In this document: one piece after another, positions 16,479 through 25,234 of the stretch
Position numbering within the stretch: position 1 is the first letter of the stretch
Layout of the letters: each line of letters starts with the position of its first letter
DNA from: Marinibacterium anthonyi
GTDB taxonomy: Bacteria > Pseudomonadota > Alphaproteobacteria > Rhodobacterales > Rhodobacteraceae
Assembly (NCBI GenBank): GCA_003217735.2
Contig: CP031585.1
Span: forward strand, 2,157,501-2,221,500
Reading direction: 5' to 3'
DNA: 64,000 nt
Position numbers and translations under genes: made by a program
Notes under the pieces: generated by a model
Told to the model about the DNA's origin: nothing
The model's input: only the letters and a program-made list of their open reading frames with translations
Databases searched by the model: none

Positions 16479-17905
16479 CAAAATTCCTCCAGTTCCGGCG
16501 GCGACAGCTGGTCGATGCCACGGCCCGCCCAATCGCCGGGGCCCATGTTGGACCAGACCCGCTCGGCCGCTGCCTGCAGGCCTTGGGTGACCTGTTTTTC
16601 GTTTATACGCAACAGCTTGCCGTCGGTCATCAACCAATCTCCATCAACCATCACGTGGGCGATGTCCCGGGATTCAGCGGAAAACACCAGGTTGCGCAGC
16701 GGATCGCGCATCGGCGCCATGGAAAAGCCGGTCACGTCCCAGGCTACCATGTCCGCCTTGGCGCCCGGCGCGATGCGGCCCAGGTCGTCGCGGCCCAGCA
16801 CCTTGGCCGGCGCCAGCGTGGCGGCATCGAACACCTCGCGCGCCGAGGCGCGGCGACTGTCCCTGCAGGCGACCTTGCACAGGATCGACGCGGTGCGCAT
16901 GGCCTTCAGCATGGATTGCGGCGCGGTGTCGGTGCCCAGGCACATGTTGACGCCGGCATCCAGGTAGTCGGCAAAGCTTTCCATAACGATGCCGCGCCGC
17001 GCGAAGACCCAGGCGCAATGGGCGACCGAAGCGCCACTATTCGAAATGATTTCAAGGTCGTGTCCGGGATAGTTGATCCACGAATTGCCGCTGGTGAAGA
17101 TCGTGTGCCCCAGGATCGTGCGATCTGTCAGGAAGTCCTGCTTCTCCAGCCATTCGATCGGGGACATGCCTTCGCGCTGGACCATCTCGTGGACCTCGAA
17201 AACCGCCTCGGCGGTGTGCAAGGTGACAGGAACGTCCAGCTCTTCTGCCACTTTCCTTGTGCGGGCCAGAAGCTCTGGCGTGACCATGGCCACCTGCATC
17301 GGGCTCATCAAACCGCGCAGACGTCCGTTCGCCTTGCCGTCGATCCGCTGGGCAAAGGCCTGCGCGGCCTCCAGCCCGGGCAGGCCCAGATCGTCCTTCC
17401 AATCGAAGCTCATCCGCTTGCCATCGCGCGTGCGCCAGCGCGCGGATCCATAGCCTTCGCCGATATAGGCGCGCAGACCGGCCTTCTCGACGGCCTTGGC
17501 CGTGTAATCGCCGGGACCGCCGATGTCGAAGACGGTGGTGGTGCCGTTGCGCGTAAGTTCCGCCATCGAGAAATCGGTGGCCGCGCGCACGGCGTCTTCG
17601 TCCATTGCCGCGCCCATGGCGGGCAGCAATTCGGGCAGGCCGGAAAAATAGAAGCCGGGCTTGCCGATATCCTCGACAAAGGACCGATCGTAGGGCGCGC
17701 TTGTGATATGGGCGTGCATGTCGATCAGGCCGGGTGTCAGGAGCGTGTCAGGAAGGTCCAGCCGCTGGTCGAATGCACCCTCGACCGTGCGGCCGGTGAC
17801 CTCGACGATGCGGTCGTTTTCGATGACGACGGACCCGTTCCGCAACAGCCGGTGGGCGCCGTCGCGGTAGGCGATGATCCAGCCGCAGGTGATGAGACGG
17901 CGCAT
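16478..17905 (-). CDS. Amidohydrolase, atrazine chlorohydrolase/guanine deaminase-like (copy B)
   Basis: This 475-residue paralogue of the gene at 14309 has metal ligands in DMHAHITSAP, TLHTAEAVFEVHEM, GHTIFTSG and GTDTAPQSM. The N-terminal beta domain starts MRRLITCGWIIAYRDG. Differences from copy A around the second and fourth metal motifs (ITSAP for PGFE, TAPQ for TYPHN) suggest a different substrate or step. The start at 17905 overlaps the stop of the permease gene (TGATG), which ties the enzyme directly to uptake. The upstream frame is open for 50 codons but is antisense-like Arg/Gly/Pro-rich sequence and is not used. Confidence 0.82.
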   Translation of the reverse strand: MRRLITCGWIIAYRDGAHRLLRNGSVVIENDRIVEVTGRTVEGAFDQRLDLPDTLLTPGLIDMHAHITSAPYDRSFVEDIGKPGFYFSGLPELLPAMGAAMDEDAVRAATDFSMAELTRNGTTTVFDIGGPGDYTAKAVEKAGLRAYIGEGYGSARWRTRDGKRMSFDWKDDLGLPGLEAAQAFAQRIDGKANGRLRGLMSPMQVAMVTPELLARTRKVAEELDVPVTLHTAEAVFEVHEMVQREGMSPIEWLEKQDFLTDRTILGHTIFTSGNSWINYPGHDLEIISNSGASVAHCAWVFARRGIVMESFADYLDAGVNMCLGTDTAPQSMLKAMRTASILCKVACRDSRRASAREVFDAATLAPAKVLGRDDLGRIAPGAKADMVAWDVTGFSMAPMRDPLRNLVFSAESRDIAHVMVDGDWLMTDGKLLRINEKQVTQGLQAAAERVWSNMGPGDWAGRGIDQLSPPELEEF

Positions 17906-18738
17906 CAGATGTCTCCTCCGACAAGGGTTTCCGTGCGGCGTTTCGCGCGGGCCTGCAGCCAGTGCGAGGTAAGGAACAGCGCGACCGAAATGCCGACCGC
18001 CAGAACGGAGACGGCCGCAAGTGTCGGATCCAGCGAGGATTTCATGCTTTCCCACATTCGCAGGGGCAGGGTGACCTGACGCGGGCCGGCGATGAACAGC
18101 GCGATGATCAGCTCGTCAAAGGACGAGATGAAGGCAAACAGCGCGCCGGCGAAGATGCCCGGGCGGATGATCGGCAGGGTCACCAGGCGGAACGTGTCGA
18201 ACGTGCTGGCGCCCAGGTTCTGCGCCGCCATTTCCAGCCGCTTGTCGACCCCCTGCAACGAGGCCGAGACGTTGATCACCACGAAAGGCACCGCGATCGT
18301 CGCGTGCGCGATGGCAATCGCGATGGGCGAGCCCACCAGCTTCATCCTTGCGTAGAAGAAATAGATCGCGATGGCGACGATGACGCCCGGCACGATCAGG
18401 GGCGACAGGATGAAGGCCAGGATCACCTTCTGCCCCCAGAACGACCCTCGCACCAGGCCGAAGGCGCCCAAGGTGCCAAGCACGGTCGAGGCACATGTCA
18501 CCAGGATCGCGATCCAGATCGACAACCAGGCCGAGGCGCCCCAATCGGCGCGGGAGAACAGCCGGTCGTACCATTGCAGGCTGAAGCCCGGCGGCGGGAA
18601 GCTTAGGAAACTGCCGGCAGAGAACGACGTGGGCACGATGATCAGCACCGGCACGATCAGGAACAGCATGACGGCCAGCGCGATCACCGCCAGCACGGAC
18701 TGGGTGACCGGGCCCGAAACGCGGATGGAACGCTTCAT
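17905..18738 (-). CDS. ABC transporter permease, PotC-like
   Basis: This 277-residue inner-membrane permease has about six transmembrane helices. The cytoplasmic EAA loop is visible as LEMAAQNLGASTFDTFRLVTLP. It resembles the second permease of polyamine/opine-type importers. It is translationally coupled to the other permease upstream (TGATG at 18738) and to the amidohydrolase downstream. Confidence 0.9.
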   Translation of the reverse strand: MKRSIRVSGPVTQSVLAVIALAVMLFLIVPVLIIVPTSFSAGSFLSFPPPGFSLQWYDRLFSRADWGASAWLSIWIAILVTCASTVLGTLGAFGLVRGSFWGQKVILAFILSPLIVPGVIVAIAIYFFYARMKLVGSPIAIAIAHATIAVPFVVINVSASLQGVDKRLEMAAQNLGASTFDTFRLVTLPIIRPGIFAGALFAFISSFDELIIALFIAGPRQVTLPLRMWESMKSSLDPTLAAVSVLAVGISVALFLTSHWLQARAKRRTETLVGGDI

Positions 18739-19568
18739 CAGGCGGCCCTCCCAAAGATCTTGTCCAGGCTGATGACGCGCCCGACGATGGCCAATGCGGC
18801 CAGGGTCAGCACCAGCAGCACGGCGGCGACGGCCGCAGCTTCATCCCATTCATAAAGCTCGACTTTCTGGGCGATCAGCATCGATATCATCATGTCCCGT
18901 GGCCCGCCGATCAACGCGGGCGTGATGTAAAAGCCCAACGACAGAACGAAGACCAGCACGCATCCGGCGATCACGCCGGGCAGCGACAAGGGCAGGATCA
19001 CGTGGCGAAAGACCGAGGCCGGGCCGGCGCCCAGGTTCTCGGCGGCTGCGACAAGGCGGCCATCTATGCCTTTCAGCGCGCTCAGGATCGGCAGGATCAT
19101 GAACGGCAGCAGAACGTGGATCATGCCGACATAGACGGCGAACGTGGTGTTCAGCATGCGGATCGGCGTGTCGATCACGCCCGTCCAGGTCAGGAATTCG
19201 TTGATTACCCCCTGGCGCCCCAGCAGCACCATCCAAGCATAGGACCGGATCAGGATCGAGGTCCAGAACGGCACCAGAACGATGGCCATCAGCAGCGCCG
19301 CGAACCGGTCGGACGTGGTGACGATGAAATAGGCCAGCGGGTAGGCCAGGATCAGTGTCAGGATCGTTACCACAACTGCCACCTGCACCGTAAAACGGAA
19401 GACTTTCAACGTGATGGCGCTGTCGAAGGCCTCGGCGAAAGGGGCAAAGCTCCACCCCTCGCCGGCGCTGCGCAGAAGCATCATCGCCACCGGCAGCAGG
19501 TAGAAGACCAGCAGGAAGGCCATCAGCGGCACCAGCAACAGGGCGGGTTTGCGCAGGATCGCCGTCAT
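18738..19568 (-). CDS. ABC transporter permease, PotB-like
   Basis: This 276-residue permease opens with a long hydrophobic helix (ALLLVPLMAFLLVFYLLPVA). The EAA loop reads LVAAAENLGAGPASVFRHVI. It pairs with the PotC-like permease to form the membrane channel. Its start overlaps the stop of the ATPase gene (ATGA), indicating coupled synthesis. Confidence 0.9.
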   Translation of the reverse strand: MTAILRKPALLLVPLMAFLLVFYLLPVAMMLLRSAGEGWSFAPFAEAFDSAITLKVFRFTVQVAVVVTILTLILAYPLAYFIVTTSDRFAALLMAIVLVPFWTSILIRSYAWMVLLGRQGVINEFLTWTGVIDTPIRMLNTTFAVYVGMIHVLLPFMILPILSALKGIDGRLVAAAENLGAGPASVFRHVILPLSLPGVIAGCVLVFVLSLGFYITPALIGGPRDMMISMLIAQKVELYEWDEAAAVAAVLLVLTLAALAIVGRVISLDKIFGRAA

Positions 19569-20665
19569 TGCAGGGCAAGCCCGTCGGAAAACGCGCGCAT
19601 CTGCGACACGGGCCAGTCCAGCGCCACACGCGCGCCGGGTGCGACAGGGGTAACGCCGTCGGTTTCCTGCGCCTTGGCGACCAGGATCGTTCCGTCGTCC
19701 AGCGCCAGTTCATAGCGGCGGTGATCGCCCACGTAGGTCACGTCCCGCACGGTGGCGGCGCCATCGGCGTCGGGATGGAAATGCAGGTGCTCGGGGCGCA
19801 CGGCCAGCTTCACGTGATCGCCGACTGGCGCGCGGCGCACTGGCAAAACCAGATCCTCGGATTTCATGTCGACGACGATCCGCCCGGCGTCGCTTTGTTT
19901 AAGAGGCCGGCAGAACATGTTGGATTCGCCCAGGAAACCAGCCACGAATTCGTCCGCCGGGGCGCGGTACAACGTCTCGGGCGCGCCCAGTTGGGCGATG
20001 CCGCCATCGCGCATCACGCAGATGCGGTCGGACATGGTCATCGCCTCGTCCTGGTCGTGGGTGACATAGACCACGGTGATGCCCAGGTCGCGCTGGATGC
20101 GCTTGATCTCGATCTGAAGCCGGCTGCGCAGGTACTTGTCGAGCGCCGACAGCGGTTCGTCCATCAGCAGCACCGGCGGTTTGAAGACGATGGCGCGGGC
20201 CAAGGCCACGCGCTGTTGCTGCCCGCCCGACAACTGCGCCGGAAAGCGGGCGCGGAAGTCGCCCAGACCCACGGTTCCCAGCACCTCGCCCACCATTTTC
20301 GCCTGTTCGGACGCGGGAATGCCGCGCATGCGCAGCGGAAAGGCCACGTTCTGTTCGACCGTCATGTGCGGGAACAACGCGTAGTTCTGAAAGACCATGC
20401 CGATGTTGCGCTTGGCCGGGGGCATGGCGGTGATATCGATGTCGCCCACCACGATCCGCCCGGTCGACGGGCTTTCGAAACCCGCCAGCATCATCAACGT
20501 CGTCGTCTTGCCCGACCCGGAGGGCCCGAGGAACGACAGGAACTCGCCCGCGCGAACGTCGAGGTCCATGGGCTGAACGGCGGTCACGGGGCCGTAGGTC
20601 TTGGACAAGCCTTCGAACCTGACCGGGCTGCCGGTGATCTTCTGCGCAAGCGGGGGTTTAGCCAT
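19565..20665 (-). CDS. ABC transporter ATP-binding protein, PotA-like
   Basis: This 366-residue ATPase has Walker A GPSGSGKTT, signature LSGGQQQR, Walker B VLLMDEP and the switch histidine in YVTHDQDEA. A C-terminal TOBE domain follows (LAVRPEHLHFHPD). The start is MAKPPLAQK at 20665; codons further upstream lack a good ribosome-binding site. It is the first gene of the 12-kb catabolic operon, whose promoter must lie in 20666-20834 downstream of the lacI-type gene. Confidence 0.9.
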   Translation of the reverse strand: MAKPPLAQKITGSPVRFEGLSKTYGPVTAVQPMDLDVRAGEFLSFLGPSGSGKTTTLMMLAGFESPSTGRIVVGDIDITAMPPAKRNIGMVFQNYALFPHMTVEQNVAFPLRMRGIPASEQAKMVGEVLGTVGLGDFRARFPAQLSGGQQQRVALARAIVFKPPVLLMDEPLSALDKYLRSRLQIEIKRIQRDLGITVVYVTHDQDEAMTMSDRICVMRDGGIAQLGAPETLYRAPADEFVAGFLGESNMFCRPLKQSDAGRIVVDMKSEDLVLPVRRAPVGDHVKLAVRPEHLHFHPDADGAATVRDVTYVGDHRRYELALDDGTILVAKAQETDGVTPVAPGARVALDWPVSQMRAFSDGLALQ

Positions 20666-20732
20666 GTCAGGACCGGCTCCTTCTCGTGGGTCTTGGACCA
20701 CGTTCTGGGGCGCACCTTTGGCGTTTGCAACG

Positions 20733-20741
20733 ATTTCGTAT
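20733..20741. promoter_or_regulatory. Candidate GntR-site half (shared with 12696-12704)
   Basis: ATTTCGTAT lies about 70 bases upstream of the ATPase start in an AT-rich stretch, with GTATATT at 20759-20765. The same 9-mer precedes the binding-protein gene. The proposed role is binding of the cluster's GntR regulator. Confidence 0.3.
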
Positions 20742-20834
20742 CTCAAAAATAGAGGATTGTATATTTTCTATCCCCGATCCCCGGAAACGCACCTTTCTGC
20801 GGCAATCGCGGGGACCGGACCTTGTCGATCCGGA

Positions 20835-21863
20835 TCAATCTGGGGGCGGCGCCGTGCTGTCACGCACGATCAGGTCGACATCGACGAGCACTTCGCGGCT
20901 GTCCATCTCGACCGGGCCGGATCCGTTCAGCCGTTCCAGCAGCAGCCGCGCCGCGCGTGCGCCCAGCGTCTGGCGGAACTGGCGGATCGTTGTCAGCGCG
21001 GGGACATAATATTCCGACAGCTCGATATCGTCGAACCCCACCACCGAAAGGTCGCGCGGCACATGCACCCCGGCCGCCGAGAGGGTCGAGATCAGGCCGA
21101 ATGCCACCTGGTCCGAGGCGCAGAAGACTGCGGTCGGCCGGTGTTGCATCGCCAGGATCCGGCGCGCCGCGTCCCGCCCGGATTCCAGCGAAAAGTCGCC
21201 GCGAATGATCCATTCCCCGCGCGCGGGCAGGTTCAGGCGGGCGCGTTCTTGCAGCATGCCCTGGCGGCGGGCATGGGTCAGCACGTTGTCCTGCGGTCCG
21301 GTGACATGGGCGATCTTGCGGTGGCCCAGGTCGTGCAGGTGCCGCACCGCCAGCCGCGCGCCCTTGACGTTGTCGCTGCGCACCGAGGGCAGGGGTGTGT
21401 CGTGCACCCATTCACAGGCAAAGATCATCCGCTCGCTGGCGCCGTGGCTGTCGAATTCGGCCATGGTCGACGGCGTGAGGCTGCCGTCGAGGCTGATGAT
21501 CCCGTCCACGCGCGCCAGCGAATAATCGACCAGCCGCTTGTCGCCGGCGGCCCGGGCCTTGGTATCGGCGATCAGCACGGAATAATCCGTTTCCATGAAA
21601 ACCCCGCTGATGCCGGCCAGGATCTGCGAGAAGAAGGGGTTCGACAGGTTCGGCACCAGGATCAGAACCGCGCCGGCGCGCTGCATCCTGAGGTTTCGCG
21701 CCGCCTGGTTCACGCGGTAGCCCGTCGTGCGGATCGCCTCGAAGACCGCCTTGCGAGTCTCCTCGGACAGCTTTGCGGGGTCCGACAATGCCCGGCTGAC
21801 AGTTGCCGTCGACACCTGCGCCGCGCGGGCAACATCCTGTATTCGCACAGGTTTCTGGGTCAT
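20835..21863 (-). CDS. LacI family transcriptional regulator of the carbohydrate operon
   Basis: This 342-residue repressor has an N-terminal helix-turn-helix (RIQDVARAAQVSTATVSRAL) with the hinge-helix region NQAARNLRMQRAG, followed by a periplasmic-binding-protein fold (AVLILVPNLSNPFFSQI, VGFDDIELSEYYVPALTTIRQ). The start is the ATG at 21863, six bases after GGGAGG. It is divergent from the sugar ABC operon. Two LacI-type palindromes lie between the genes, so it almost certainly represses that operon and perhaps itself until a sugar is bound. Confidence 0.92.
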   Translation of the reverse strand: MTQKPVRIQDVARAAQVSTATVSRALSDPAKLSEETRKAVFEAIRTTGYRVNQAARNLRMQRAGAVLILVPNLSNPFFSQILAGISGVFMETDYSVLIADTKARAAGDKRLVDYSLARVDGIISLDGSLTPSTMAEFDSHGASERMIFACEWVHDTPLPSVRSDNVKGARLAVRHLHDLGHRKIAHVTGPQDNVLTHARRQGMLQERARLNLPARGEWIIRGDFSLESGRDAARRILAMQHRPTAVFCASDQVAFGLISTLSAAGVHVPRDLSVVGFDDIELSEYYVPALTTIRQFRQTLGARAARLLLERLNGSGPVEMDSREVLVDVDLIVRDSTAPPPD

Positions 21864-21919
21864 GGGTACCTCCCGTATCCGAGGGATCCGTTCGGTCCCG
21901 GGAAGGTCCACGGGACGGG

Positions 21920-21950
21920 TTGACACGAATCTCTCTCAGGCGAATGGTAT
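21920..21950 (+). promoter_or_regulatory. Candidate promoter of the sugar ABC operon
   Basis: A perfect TTGACA -35 (21920-21925) is followed after 19 bases by TGGTAT (21945-21950) as a weak -10. The first LacI-type operator starts two bases further on, a position from which a repressor would block initiation. Confidence 0.5.
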
Positions 21951-21951
21951 A

Positions 21952-21965
21952 TGTAATCGTTTGCA
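21952..21965. promoter_or_regulatory. LacI-family operator 1
   Basis: TGTAATCGTTTGCA is a near-palindrome with the central CG and TGNAA/TTNCA arms typical of LacI-family operators. It lies just downstream of the candidate -10 box. Confidence 0.75.
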
Positions 21966-22020
21966 TCAAAGAAGTGCCTTCAAGAAGAACCTGCAAGAAC
22001 AGCAGTCACGGCCCTGAACG

Positions 22021-22034
22021 TGTAAACGATTGCA
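22021..22034. promoter_or_regulatory. LacI-family operator 2
   Basis: TGTAAACGATTGCA differs from operator 1 at two central positions only and lies 69 bases downstream, before the binding-protein gene at 22090. The two sites could be bridged by one tetramer or bound by two dimers. Confidence 0.75.
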
Positions 22035-22089
22035 TGCGGGGGAGGGCCCGCAAAATGGACCGGGTGCATGCCCGATGGGAGGAGACGAC

Positions 22090-23322
22090 ATGAAAGCAAT
22101 CCGCAACGCCTTCTGGGCGAGCACAGCGCTATGCGCGGCGACCGCGGTTTCGGCAACTGAACTTGAGGTGACGCATTGGTGGACGTCGGGCGGCGAAGCG
22201 GCGGCGGTGGCGGAACTTGCCAAGGCCTTCGACGCGACCGGGAACACCTGGGTGGACGGGGCGATCGCGGGGTCGGGCGGGACGGCGCGGCCGATCATCG
22301 TCAGCCGCATCATCGGGGGCGACCCGATGGGCGCGTTCCAGTTCAACCATGGCCGCCAGGCGGAGGAACTGATCGAGGCCGGGCTGTTGCGCGACATGAC
22401 CGAGGTGGCCGAGGCCGAGGGGTGGAAGGACATCGTCAACCCGGCCTCGCTGCTGGATGCGTGCACGGTGGATGGCCGGATCTATTGCGCGCCGGTAAAC
22501 ATCCATTCCTGGCAATGGGTGTGGCTGTCGAACAAGGCGTTCACGGATGCGGGTGTCGACGTGCCCACCGACTGGGCGGAATTCGTGGCGTCCAAGGACG
22601 CGCTGCGCGATGCGGGCAAGCTGCCGCTGGCCCTGGGCGGACAACCCTGGCAAAGCGCGGGGCTGTTCAACGTGCTGCTGGCCTCGGTGGGTGGCGCGGA
22701 TGTGCTGCAGGAGGTCTATGGCGACGGCGATGCGGACGTGGCGGCCGGCGACAAGGTGGCCGAGGTCTTCAAGGCGGCGGCGGATGCGCGCGACATGGCG
22801 CAGGGATCCAACGTGCAGGACTGGAACCAGGCGACCAACATGGTCATCACCGGCACTGCGGGCGGACAGGTGATGGGCGACTGGGCGCAGGGCGAATTCG
22901 CCATGGCGGGCGAGGTCGCGGGCCAGGATTACACCTGCCTGCCGGGCCTGGGCGTGCAGAACATGATCTCGACCGGGGGGGATGCGTTCTATTTCCCGGT
23001 GGTGGACGACCCCGAGATCACCGCCGCGCAGGACGTGTTGGCGGCGACGCTGCTGAAACCCGAAACCCAGGTGGCCTTCAACCTCAAGAAGGGATCGCTG
23101 CCGGTGCGGGGCGACGTGGACCTGGCCACGGCCAACGACTGCATGAAGAAGGGGCTGGATATCCTGGCCAGCGGCAAGACGCTGCCCGACGTCAACATGC
23201 TGAACACCGAAGACACCAACAACCAACTCAACGATCTCTTTGTCGAGTTCTTCCAGGATACCTCGATGACGCCACAGGACGCGCAAGACCGCTTTGTCCG
23301 CATCATCAAGAGCAAGGACTGA
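22090..23322 (+). CDS. Sugar ABC transporter substrate-binding protein
   Basis: This 410-residue extracellular binding protein of the carbohydrate type has a signal peptide (MKAIRNAFWASTALCAATAV, cleavage near VSA) and a mature start TELEVTHWWTSGGEAAAVAEL, typical of glucose/mannose or oligosaccharide binding proteins. A family-like KKGSLPVRGDVD stretch precedes the C-terminus. The start is the ATG at 22090 after GGGAGGAG. It is the first gene of an eleven-gene operon running to 33903. Confidence 0.92.
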   Translation: MKAIRNAFWASTALCAATAVSATELEVTHWWTSGGEAAAVAELAKAFDATGNTWVDGAIAGSGGTARPIIVSRIIGGDPMGAFQFNHGRQAEELIEAGLLRDMTEVAEAEGWKDIVNPASLLDACTVDGRIYCAPVNIHSWQWVWLSNKAFTDAGVDVPTDWAEFVASKDALRDAGKLPLALGGQPWQSAGLFNVLLASVGGADVLQEVYGDGDADVAAGDKVAEVFKAAADARDMAQGSNVQDWNQATNMVITGTAGGQVMGDWAQGEFAMAGEVAGQDYTCLPGLGVQNMISTGGDAFYFPVVDDPEITAAQDVLAATLLKPETQVAFNLKKGSLPVRGDVDLATANDCMKKGLDILASGKTLPDVNMLNTEDTNNQLNDLFVEFFQDTSMTPQDAQDRFVRIIKSKD

Positions 23323-23400
23323 CGCGCCCCTGTTCTTCGCTCCCGGTTCCGGCAGGGGCCGGACCGGGGGCCCGGCATACCCCAGATCGAGGATCCGCCC

Positions 23401-24294
23401 ATGGCGACGGACCGTCCGCTGCGCCTGTTCCGATATCCCGCCGCCAAGATCGCGGCCATTCCCATGATCCTGACCGCCGTGGTCGTCTTCGTGGGCGGAA
23501 CCGCCTGGACCATCACTTATTCCTTCACCGGCTCGAAACTTCTGCCCCGCGCGCAGTTCGTCGGGCTCGACCAGTACGAACGGCTCTGGACCACCAGCCG
23601 CTGGCTGGTCTCGATCGAGAACCTGCTGATCTACGGACTCTGCTCGCTGGTCCTCAGCTTCGTGATCGGGTTCGTCCTGGCCGCCCTGCTGGACCAGAAG
23701 ATCCGCTACGAAGACACCTTTCGCACCATCCTGCTGTACCCTTTCGCGCTGTCCTTCATCGTGACGGGGCTGGTCTGGCAATGGATCCTGAACCCCGACT
23801 TCGGCATCCAGTCGGTGGTGCGGGGGCTGGGCTGGGAAAGCTTTACCTTCGATCCGCTCTACAACCCCGACATCGTGATCTTCGGCGTGCTGATCGCCGG
23901 GCTCTGGCAGGGGTCGGGGCTGATCATGGTGCTGATGCTGGCCGGTCTGCGCGGCATCGACCAGGAGATCTGGAAAGCGTCGCGCGTTGACGGGATCCCG
24001 TCGTGGAAGACCTACATCTTCATCGTCATCCCGATGATGCGCCCGGTCTTCATCACCACGCTGGTGATCATCGCCAGCGGCATCGTCAAGCTGTACGACC
24101 TGATTGTCGCCCAGACCGGCGGGGGGCCGGGGCTGGCATCCGAAGTGCCCGCGAAATACGTCTACGACTACATGTTCCAGGGGCAGAACCTGGGCCAGGG
24201 CTTTGCCGCCTCGACGATGATGCTGGTGGCCGTGGCCATCGTGGTCATCCCCTGGGCGATGCTCGAATTCGGAGGCCGCAAGCATGGGACATAA
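23401..24294 (+). CDS. Sugar ABC transporter permease 1
   Basis: This 297-residue permease has about six transmembrane helices, with an EAA loop in IWKASRVDGIPSWKTYIFIVIP. The family is the carbohydrate-uptake type (MalF/UgpA-like). A 78-base spacer separates it from the binding-protein gene. It overlaps the next permease gene by 11 bases. Confidence 0.92.
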   Translation: MATDRPLRLFRYPAAKIAAIPMILTAVVVFVGGTAWTITYSFTGSKLLPRAQFVGLDQYERLWTTSRWLVSIENLLIYGLCSLVLSFVIGFVLAALLDQKIRYEDTFRTILLYPFALSFIVTGLVWQWILNPDFGIQSVVRGLGWESFTFDPLYNPDIVIFGVLIAGLWQGSGLIMVLMLAGLRGIDQEIWKASRVDGIPSWKTYIFIVIPMMRPVFITTLVIIASGIVKLYDLIVAQTGGGPGLASEVPAKYVYDYMFQGQNLGQGFAASTMMLVAVAIVVIPWAMLEFGGRKHGT

Positions 24295-25222
24295 TCGCCC
24301 CGTCGAGTTGCCCGAGATCGTCCTGGACCCCCGCGCGCTGGTCGAAGGCCCCGCCGGTCCGAAACCCCGCAAGCGCCTGTCGCGACGCAACATCATGATC
24401 TACGGAACGCTGATCGTGGTGTGCCTGTACTACCTGCTGCCGCTTTACGTGATGGTCGTGACCTCGCTGAAGGGGATGCCGGAAATCCGGCTGGGCAACA
24501 TCTTCTCGCCCCCGGTGGAGATCACCTTCGAACCCTGGGTCAAGGCCTGGTCACAGGCGTGCACGGGGCTCAATTGCGACGGGCTGTCGCGCGGCTTCTG
24601 GAACTCGGTGCGCATCACCATCCCGTCGGTGCTGGCCTCCATCGCCATTGCATCGGTGAACGGTTACGCGCTGGCCAACTGGCGGTTCAAGGGCGCCGAC
24701 ATCTTCTTCACCATCCTGATCTTCGGCGCCTTCATCCCCTACCAGGTGATGCTGTACCCGATCGTCATCCTGCTGCGCGAGATCGGCCTTTACGGCACGC
24801 TGTGGGGGCTGGTGGTGGTGCACACGATCTTCGGCATGCCGATCCTGACGCTTCTGTTCCGCAACTACTTCACGTCCTTGCCCGAAGAGCTGTTCAAGGC
24901 CGCCCGCGTGGATGGTGCCGGGTTCTGGGGGATCTACTTTCGGATCATGCTGCCGATGTCGCTGCCGATCTTCGTGGTGGCCATGATCCTGCAAGTCACG
25001 GGAATCTGGAATGATTTCCTGTTCGGCGTGGTCTACACCAAGCCCGAATTCTACCCGATGACCGTGCAGCTGAACAACATCGTCAACTCCGTCCAGGGGG
25101 TGAAGGAATACAATGTCAACATGGCCGCGACGCTGCTGACCGGGCTGGTGCCGCTGCTGATCTACTTCGTGTCCGGCAAGCTTTTCGTGCGCGGCATCGC
25201 CGCCGGCGCGGTCAAGGGCTGA
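24284..25222 (+). CDS. Sugar ABC transporter permease 2
   Basis: This 312-residue MalG/UgpE-like permease has an N-terminal cytoplasmic tail rich in proline and arginine, then LLPLYVMVVTSLKGMPEI typical of the family. The EAA loop is LFKAARVDGAGFWGIYFRIMLP. It overlaps permease 1 by 11 bases, and the ATPase gene follows after a GGGAGGAG ribosome-binding site. Confidence 0.92.
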   Translation: MGHNRPVELPEIVLDPRALVEGPAGPKPRKRLSRRNIMIYGTLIVVCLYYLLPLYVMVVTSLKGMPEIRLGNIFSPPVEITFEPWVKAWSQACTGLNCDGLSRGFWNSVRITIPSVLASIAIASVNGYALANWRFKGADIFFTILIFGAFIPYQVMLYPIVILLREIGLYGTLWGLVVVHTIFGMPILTLLFRNYFTSLPEELFKAARVDGAGFWGIYFRIMLPMSLPIFVVAMILQVTGIWNDFLFGVVYTKPEFYPMTVQLNNIVNSVQGVKEYNVNMAATLLTGLVPLLIYFVSGKLFVRGIAAGAVKG

Positions 25223-25234
25223 GGGAGGAGACCC

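Noticed and set aside
17906-18055. 50-residue N-terminal extension of amidohydrolase B
   Set aside because: It overlaps the permease coding region antisense-style and is Arg/Gly-rich; the TGATG-coupled ATG at 17905 begins the conserved domain.
22129-24396. 755-codon open frame on the minus strand
   Set aside because: It lies fully antisense to the sugar binding-protein and permease genes, and its Gly/Arg/His/Asp-rich composition is typical of shadow frames in GC-rich DNA.
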